NCBI GenBank assembly: GCA_034678415.1
Contig: JAXDBV010000105.1
Location: 1 to 9,433, forward strand
Source of the DNA: JAXDBV01 sp034678415
Lineage (GTDB): Bacteria > Bacteroidota > Bacteroidia > Bacteroidales > VadinHA17
Direction of reading: 5' to 3'
Length of the DNA: 9,433 nucleotides
A program made the translations under genes and the position numbers. Of this stretch, positions 6,009-9,433 are shown piece by piece (position 1 is the first letter of the stretch; each line of letters starts with the position of its first letter). Below the pieces are notes generated by a model, which was not told the DNA's origin, did no database searches, and saw nothing but the letters and a program-made list of their open reading frames with translations.

Positions 6009-6932
6009 TCACAGCGGTTTATCCATCCGGTATATTCCCTGTTCCATTGTATCCTTTACGGCATTGAGGTATTCAGCCGGTGCGAGGTCTTTTGCCAGCG
6101 CTTTCACCCGGTGTGCCTTGTAGCATGGCCGGTATTGTCCCATGATGTTCACGTAGGTATCAGGCGACAGTTCCTGAGCAACGAACTTCATCACGCGGCG
6201 TGTACCAGCCCATCCTTCCGGAAGGACAAGGTGCCTGAGCAACAGTCCCCGCACGGCAACGCCTTCATCGTTGATCACAAGGTCTCCCACCTGGCGGTGC
6301 ATCTCTTTTATTGCTTCACGCGCTGTAGCAGGATAATCGGTAGCCGAACAGGCAAGGAGTGCATGCTCAGGATTCCAGAACTTGAAATCAGGCAAATAAA
6401 TATCCACCACTCCGTCGAGAAGCTGCAATGATACGGGCAGGTCGTAGCCTGCCGAGTTATAGACCAGTGGCAGGCGGAGGCCCTGTTCAACGGCGATCAC
6501 CAGGGCTTGCAGCACCTGAGGGATCACATGGGTGGGAGTTACCAGGTTAACATTATGACAGCCTCTCTGCTGCAACAGCATCATGGCTTCCGCGAGCTGT
6601 ACATCGCTCACCGGCACACCTTTTCCATAATGGCTTATGTAATAGTTCTGGCAGAAGATACAAAGGAGGTTGCAATGTGTAAAAAAGATGGTTCCCGAGC
6701 CGTGTTTACCCGTGAGGGGTGCCTCCTCGCCAAAATGGGGATGGCAGGCTGACACCCACGCTTTGTCGGCGGTACGGCATATGCCTGTCTCCCCGGCCAG
6801 GCGGTTCACCCCGCAGGACCGCGGACAGAGCCGGCACCCGGCCAGCCTTTCCCACGCCTCCGCGGCACGACGCTTCAACACACCGCTGTGGTAAAGTGCA
6901 AGGTATGAAGGATATGATGCTGTTCCTCTCAT
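6009..6932 (-). CDS. pflX: Radical SAM protein, PflX (COG1313) family
   Basis: A 307-aa cytosolic iron-sulfur protein related to pyruvate-formate-lyase activating enzymes; the family's substrate is not known. It should bind a [4Fe-4S] cluster at Cys87, Cys91 and Cys94 (HCNLLCIFCQN, the Cx3Cx2C radical SAM motif) and use S-adenosylmethionine. An N-terminal cysteine set typical of this family, CRLCPRSCGVNR with Cys33, 36, 40 and Cys52 in GICRT, could hold a second metal or cluster. Other family signatures: HFGEEAPLTGKHGSGTIFFT (66-85), GCHNVNLVTPTHVIPQ (124-139), LPLVYNSAGYD (154-164), VDIYLPDFKFW (176-186), YVNIMGQYRP (259-268). The length is normal. Its ATG lies 1 nt after the rtcB stop codon (TGA-G-ATG), and the end of rtcB carries a purine-rich AAGGGATGAG that can serve as ribosome-binding site, so translation is probably coupled. 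The stop is reinforced: TGA TAG GGG TAA in frame. The call rests on motifs and is firm at family level, while the biological role is open. Confidence 0.9.
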   Translation of the reverse strand: MRGTASYPSYLALYHSGVLKRRAAEAWERLAGCRLCPRSCGVNRLAGETGICRTADKAWVSACHPHFGEEAPLTGKHGSGTIFFTHCNLLCIFCQNYYISHYGKGVPVSDVQLAEAMMLLQQRGCHNVNLVTPTHVIPQVLQALVIAVEQGLRLPLVYNSAGYDLPVSLQLLDGVVDIYLPDFKFWNPEHALLACSATDYPATAREAIKEMHRQVGDLVINDEGVAVRGLLLRHLVLPEGWAGTRRVMKFVAQELSPDTYVNIMGQYRPCYKAHRVKALAKDLAPAEYLNAVKDTMEQGIYRMDKPL

Positions 6933-6933
6933 C

Positions 6934-8118
6934 TCATCCCTTGATCACGGCCAGAGGTTTAAGTTCAACCATAATCTCCACCAGGTCGGACTGGTTCTGC
7001 ATCACGGTGGCAATGTCTTTATAGGCGTCAGGCGCTTCATCAAGATCGCGTTGCGAACGGATGGAATGGATGATGTTCTTCTTATCAAGCCGTTGTATCA
7101 CCTCCTTCAGGTCGAGACTGCGGATCGCTTCTTTTCGTCCCATCACCCGGCCTGCCCCGTGTGAACAGCTCTCGAAGCTGTCGGGGTTGCCCAGCCCCCT
7201 CACAATATAGCTCTGCGTGCCCTGCGATCCGGGTATGATACCCGTCTGTCCTTTCCGTGCCTGTGTGGCTCCTTTCCTGTGAACCCATACCCGTTGTCCG
7301 TGGTGTACCTCCTCGGATGCGAAGTTATGCGCAATATTGACGGCCGGTTCAAAGCTCACATCCCCGTGGTACATTCCATTTACAACATCCATAATCCTTG
7401 ACATCATCATCTGCCGGTTGGCATAGGCAAAATCAACGCAGTACTGCATCTCGCGGATGTATTTCTGTCCCTCCTCCTGATCGACGGGCAGGTAGGCCAG
7501 TTGCCACGACCGTGGCACCCTGGAGTTCCACTCCTCGTTCAGCCTGGTGGCCAGCTTGTTATAGTGATCGGCCACCTGCTTGCCAATATTACGGCTGCCC
7601 GAGTGGATCATGAGCCAGATAAAACCATCTGCGTCCTGTTGTATCTCGATGAAATGGTTGCCTCCCCCGAGAGTGCCTATCTGGTAAAGGGCGTTATCGT
7701 ATTCACGGGCTACCACCGGTATCTTTTCCCCAGCTTCCTTCCTTTCGACCGGCAGTTCAGGCATGCATGATTCATCCTGGCGATACTTATGATGGTTGAA
7801 TCCCAGCGGTATAATACCCCGGATACTACTCATGATACTTTTCAGCCTGCCGGTGTCCATCTCACGGAGCGAGGTGCGCATGGCTGTCATGCCACAGCCT
7901 ATATCCACCCCGACAGCATTCGGGATGATATGATCCTTGATAGCCAGCACTCCTCCTATGGGCATGCCATACCCTTCATGCGCATCGGGCATGATGGCAA
8001 TATGGCTGTGCGCAAACGGCAGGTTTGCCAGGTTCTTCGCCTGTTGCATGGCCCCCGGTTCAATATCATGCAACCATAGACGGATAGGCAACTTCTCCGT
8101 GGTTACCGTCTTTATCAT
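6934..8118 (-). CDS. rtcB: RtcB-type RNA ligase
   Basis: A 394-aa RtcB family protein. Known members join RNA 2',3'-cyclic phosphate or 3'-phosphate ends to 5'-OH ends with Mn2+ and GTP, passing through a GMP-histidine intermediate, in tRNA splicing or RNA repair. All key residues are visible (numbered from the ATG at 8118): metal-binding Asp72 and Cys75 in GVDIGCGM, His155 in GGGNHFIE, His172 in MIHSGSRNIGK, His264 in NIAHNF, the nucleotide-binding stretch HRKGATQARKGQTGIIPGSQGT (280-301), and the guanylated histidine His320 in CSHGAGR. It ends with the family-typical ELKPLAVIKG. Length matches bacterial RtcB (about 400 aa). The ATG at 8118 is chosen over the longer frame from 8187 because AAGGAG lies 5 nt before it and the extra 23 residues (FFWKLRFFYEKRKW and so on) come from AT-rich leader and are not RtcB-like. 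No archease, RtcA, RtcR or PrfH gene is visible in the window; the coupled partner is pflX. Confidence 0.96.
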   Translation of the reverse strand: MIKTVTTEKLPIRLWLHDIEPGAMQQAKNLANLPFAHSHIAIMPDAHEGYGMPIGGVLAIKDHIIPNAVGVDIGCGMTAMRTSLREMDTGRLKSIMSSIRGIIPLGFNHHKYRQDESCMPELPVERKEAGEKIPVVAREYDNALYQIGTLGGGNHFIEIQQDADGFIWLMIHSGSRNIGKQVADHYNKLATRLNEEWNSRVPRSWQLAYLPVDQEEGQKYIREMQYCVDFAYANRQMMMSRIMDVVNGMYHGDVSFEPAVNIAHNFASEEVHHGQRVWVHRKGATQARKGQTGIIPGSQGTQSYIVRGLGNPDSFESCSHGAGRVMGRKEAIRSLDLKEVIQRLDKKNIIHSIRSQRDLDEAPDAYKDIATVMQNQSDLVEIMVELKPLAVIKG

Positions 8119-8123
8119 AGGTA

Positions 8124-8129
8124 CTCCTT
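8124..8129 (-). promoter_or_regulatory. Shine-Dalgarno site that fixes the rtcB start
   Basis: AAGGAG on the minus strand, 5 nt before the ATG at 8118. It is the clearest ribosome-binding site in the window, notable because most other starts here lack one, and it decides against the upstream ATG at 8187. Confidence 0.75.
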
Positions 8130-8191
8130 CTCTCAAAAAATACCATTTTCTTTTTTCATAAAAAAATCTTAATTTCCAAAAAAACAAAAAT

Positions 8192-8226
8192 CAGGATATG
8201 ACGGTTCGCATCCGGTACATATCCTG
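8192..8226 (+). promoter_or_regulatory. Perfect 9-bp inverted repeat between rtcB and the J-domain gene
   Basis: CAGGATATG (8192-8200) and CATATCCTG (8218-8226) are exact reverse complements, separated by 17 nt that contain a further CGG/CCG pair (8202-8204 with 8212-8214). The repeat ends 12 nt before the ATG of the J-domain gene and lies 74 nt before the rtcB start, flanked on the rtcB side by an A/T-rich tract that should hold the promoters. It may be an operator for a dimeric regulator acting on both genes, or a stem-loop in the J-domain mRNA leader that partly hides the start region. Confidence 0.55.
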
Positions 8227-8238
8227 TTGAGAGAATTG

Positions 8239-8841
8239 ATGACAGCCATTTACTATTACCAGGTACTGGGGCTCGATCCCGGATGTTCCATGACCGATAT
8301 CAAGAGGGCATACAGGGTGAAAGCCAAGCTGTACCATCCCGATCTGAACCGTTCTGCCGATGCACAGGATAAGTTCATCGAGGTGAACGAGGCATATGAG
8401 TTTTTTCTTGCCCGGGATTACAGGGCACGGCAGGCACAGGTGGAGGAGAAGATGTCGACGGCGGAGATGCAGGAAATGTTCAACGAGTGGATGAGAAGGG
8501 AAAGGATGAGAGCAAGGGCACGCGCAGCGCGGGCGGCAAAAAAGAAATTTGAAGAGTTCAGGAACTCACCACTGTACCGTACATCCAACCTGCTCTCCAT
8601 AGGAGCCGATTATTTTGTCATCTTCATCGGTACCCTCATCATACTGGTCCCCGTTTTCGGAGTGTACTACCGCACACAGGCAGACGGATTCATCAACCCG
8701 AACGGGGTGTTCGCCGCTGTCATGCTCATTATTGTCGGGACAGTGATCATCGTCTTCTCAGCAAAGGATATCAGAAACAGGAGGGAAAAAAACCAGGCAC
8801 CGACAAACACTGCGGAACATGAAGAGGTTGCAGACCAGTGA
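8239..8841 (+). CDS. J-domain protein with two C-terminal membrane segments
   Basis: A 200-aa protein with an N-terminal J domain (about residues 4-65), which in this family stimulates the ATPase of an Hsp70 (DnaK) partner. The start YYYQVLGLDPGCSMTDIKRAYR and the invariant HPD (His33-Pro34-Asp35) are present, followed by FIEVNEAYEFF. There is no Gly/Phe-rich region and no zinc-finger domain, so it is not DnaJ itself but a specialised J protein. Residues 66-110 are strongly charged and helical-looking (EEKMSTAEMQEMFNEWMRRERMR, then an Arg/Ala/Lys stretch). Two hydrophobic segments follow, about 125-144 (YFVIFIGTLIILVPVFGVYY) and 157-174 (GVFAAVMLIIVGTVIIVF), so it is probably anchored in the inner membrane by a hairpin with the J domain in the cytosol. 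The ATG at 8239 is preferred; a TTG at 8227 would add four residues but overlaps the inverted repeat arm boundary. The tail is hydrophilic and acidic (HEEVADQ). It diverges from rtcB. Confidence 0.88.
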   Translation: MTAIYYYQVLGLDPGCSMTDIKRAYRVKAKLYHPDLNRSADAQDKFIEVNEAYEFFLARDYRARQAQVEEKMSTAEMQEMFNEWMRRERMRARARAARAAKKKFEEFRNSPLYRTSNLLSIGADYFVIFIGTLIILVPVFGVYYRTQADGFINPNGVFAAVMLIIVGTVIIVFSAKDIRNRREKNQAPTNTAEHEEVADQ

Positions 8842-8923
8842 AGGAGACGAAACCCATGGGCTGAGTGATATGGGATAGAACATCGTTCCGGATGCACAAC
8901 ACAACCAACTATAGAAACAGGGT

Positions 8924-9433
8924 ATGCCAAACCGTAAAACCACCCCGGCAACAGCCTCACAATGGTTTTCTGCACGGGAATGGGCGCAGGGACTTAATCT
9001 AAAAGCCCATGCATCAACGAATATTCCAGAGTTCGCATTCAGGTATGCAAAGCACAAAGAAAGGTGGGACAAAGCATTTGCATGGTTGAAGAATACGGAC
9101 CTGGATACCATTGCCACCGGCAGGTATACAGTTGATGGCGATAACGTGTACGCCGTCGTCGCCGACAGTACCACCAAAGCGTTTAACGATACTCGTTTTG
9201 AGGCTCACAGAAAATACGCTGACATCCAGTATGTGGTCAGGGGACGGGAGAAGATCGGCCTGGCGCCATTGTCAAAAGCCCTTCCTGTCAGTCCTTTTGA
9301 TACCGAGAAGGATACCGGTTTTTTCGAAATACCGGAACAAATCTGTAAGTACTACATCGCCACACAGGGATCATTCTTTCTTTTTTTCCCCGGGGATGCA
9401 CACAGGCCCGGTATTAAAGTACAAAAGACCGGT
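8924..9433 (+). CDS. YhcH/YjgK/YiaL family protein, 3' end cut by window edge
   Basis: The first 170 codons of a protein of the YhcH/YjgK/YiaL (DUF386) family, a cupin-like fold that includes E. coli NanQ (YhcH), a sialic-acid anomerase, and EbgC. Visible signatures: WAQGLNLKAHAS (20-31), WDKAFAWLKNTDLDTI (48-63), GRYTVDGDNVYAVV (66-79), the core FEAHRKYADIQYVVRG (92-107, with Glu93, His95, Arg96, Tyr98 and Asp100), EKIGLAPLSKA (109-119), and FFLFFPGDAHRPGI (151-164, with His160). These are the conserved polar residues expected to line the sugar or metal site. The frame is open to the last base, and judging by relatives perhaps 15-25 residues are missing. The start is fixed by an in-frame TAG at 8912-8914; no signal peptide is seen. 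It lies 82 bp after the J-domain gene on the same strand and could be cotranscribed, but there is no functional link. It probably acts on a sugar anomer, with the substrate unknown. Confidence 0.92.
   Translation, partial: MPNRKTTPATASQWFSAREWAQGLNLKAHASTNIPEFAFRYAKHKERWDKAFAWLKNTDLDTIATGRYTVDGDNVYAVVADSTTKAFNDTRFEAHRKYADIQYVVRGREKIGLAPLSKALPVSPFDTEKDTGFFEIPEQICKYYIATQGSFFLFFPGDAHRPGIKVQKTG

Noticed and set aside
5755..6123. 122-codon open frame on the plus strand in the 308-bp gap
   Set aside because: It continues antisense over pflX, and its translation looks random with scattered Cys, Arg and Tyr and no domain.
8119..8187. 23-residue N-terminal extension of RtcB
   Set aside because: The extension comes from A/T-rich leader, is unlike RtcB N termini, and a good AAGGAG lies 5 nt before the ATG at 8118.
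8842..8923. AGGAG followed by a tiny ATG frame after the J-domain gene
   Set aside because: The frame is only two codons long before a stop (ATG GGC TGA), so it cannot be called a gene.

Overview
The window looks like a piece of a Bacteroidota (Bacteroidales-type) chromosome of roughly balanced base composition. Evidence: a short SPII lipoprotein with an acidic/basic tail straight after the lipobox cysteine, a DUF2271 protein and a YhcH/YjgK/YiaL protein of the kind common in this phylum, mostly no Shine-Dalgarno sequences, and AT-rich start regions. A placement near the Dysgonomonadaceae is a guess from overall feel only. I see no transposase, integrase, tRNA, rRNA or CRISPR array.

Layout. 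Positions 1-473 (+) hold the 3' part of a DUF2271 protein, followed by a strong hairpin and a structured-looking gap. Positions 681-1814 (+) encode a short class III PLP-dependent aminotransferase. Positions 2056-2493 (+) encode a small lipoprotein. Then comes a 551-bp stretch (2494-3044) in which I recognise no gene.

From 8118 down to 3045 four genes lie on the minus strand. They are, in order of transcription, an RtcB-type RNA ligase, a PflX-type (COG1313) radical SAM protein starting 1 nt after the rtcB stop codon, a secreted right-handed beta-helix protein after a 308-bp gap, and a DUF937 protein after a further 205 bp. Only rtcB-pflX is clearly an operon. A membrane-anchored J-domain protein (8239-8841, +) diverges from rtcB across a 120-bp gap that holds a perfect 9-bp inverted repeat. 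A YhcH/YjgK/YiaL family gene (8924 onward, +) runs off the right end.

Function. Most genes look like independent housekeeping or accessory genes. The most suggestive arrangement is RNA ligase plus radical SAM enzyme in a tightly coupled pair, divergent from a J-domain co-chaperone, which could be a small RNA-repair or stress module. That is inference. Other points worth checking are the paired 20-bp tandem repeat upstream of the DUF937 gene, the two-part stem-loop region upstream of the aminotransferase, and the unexplained 551-bp stretch.
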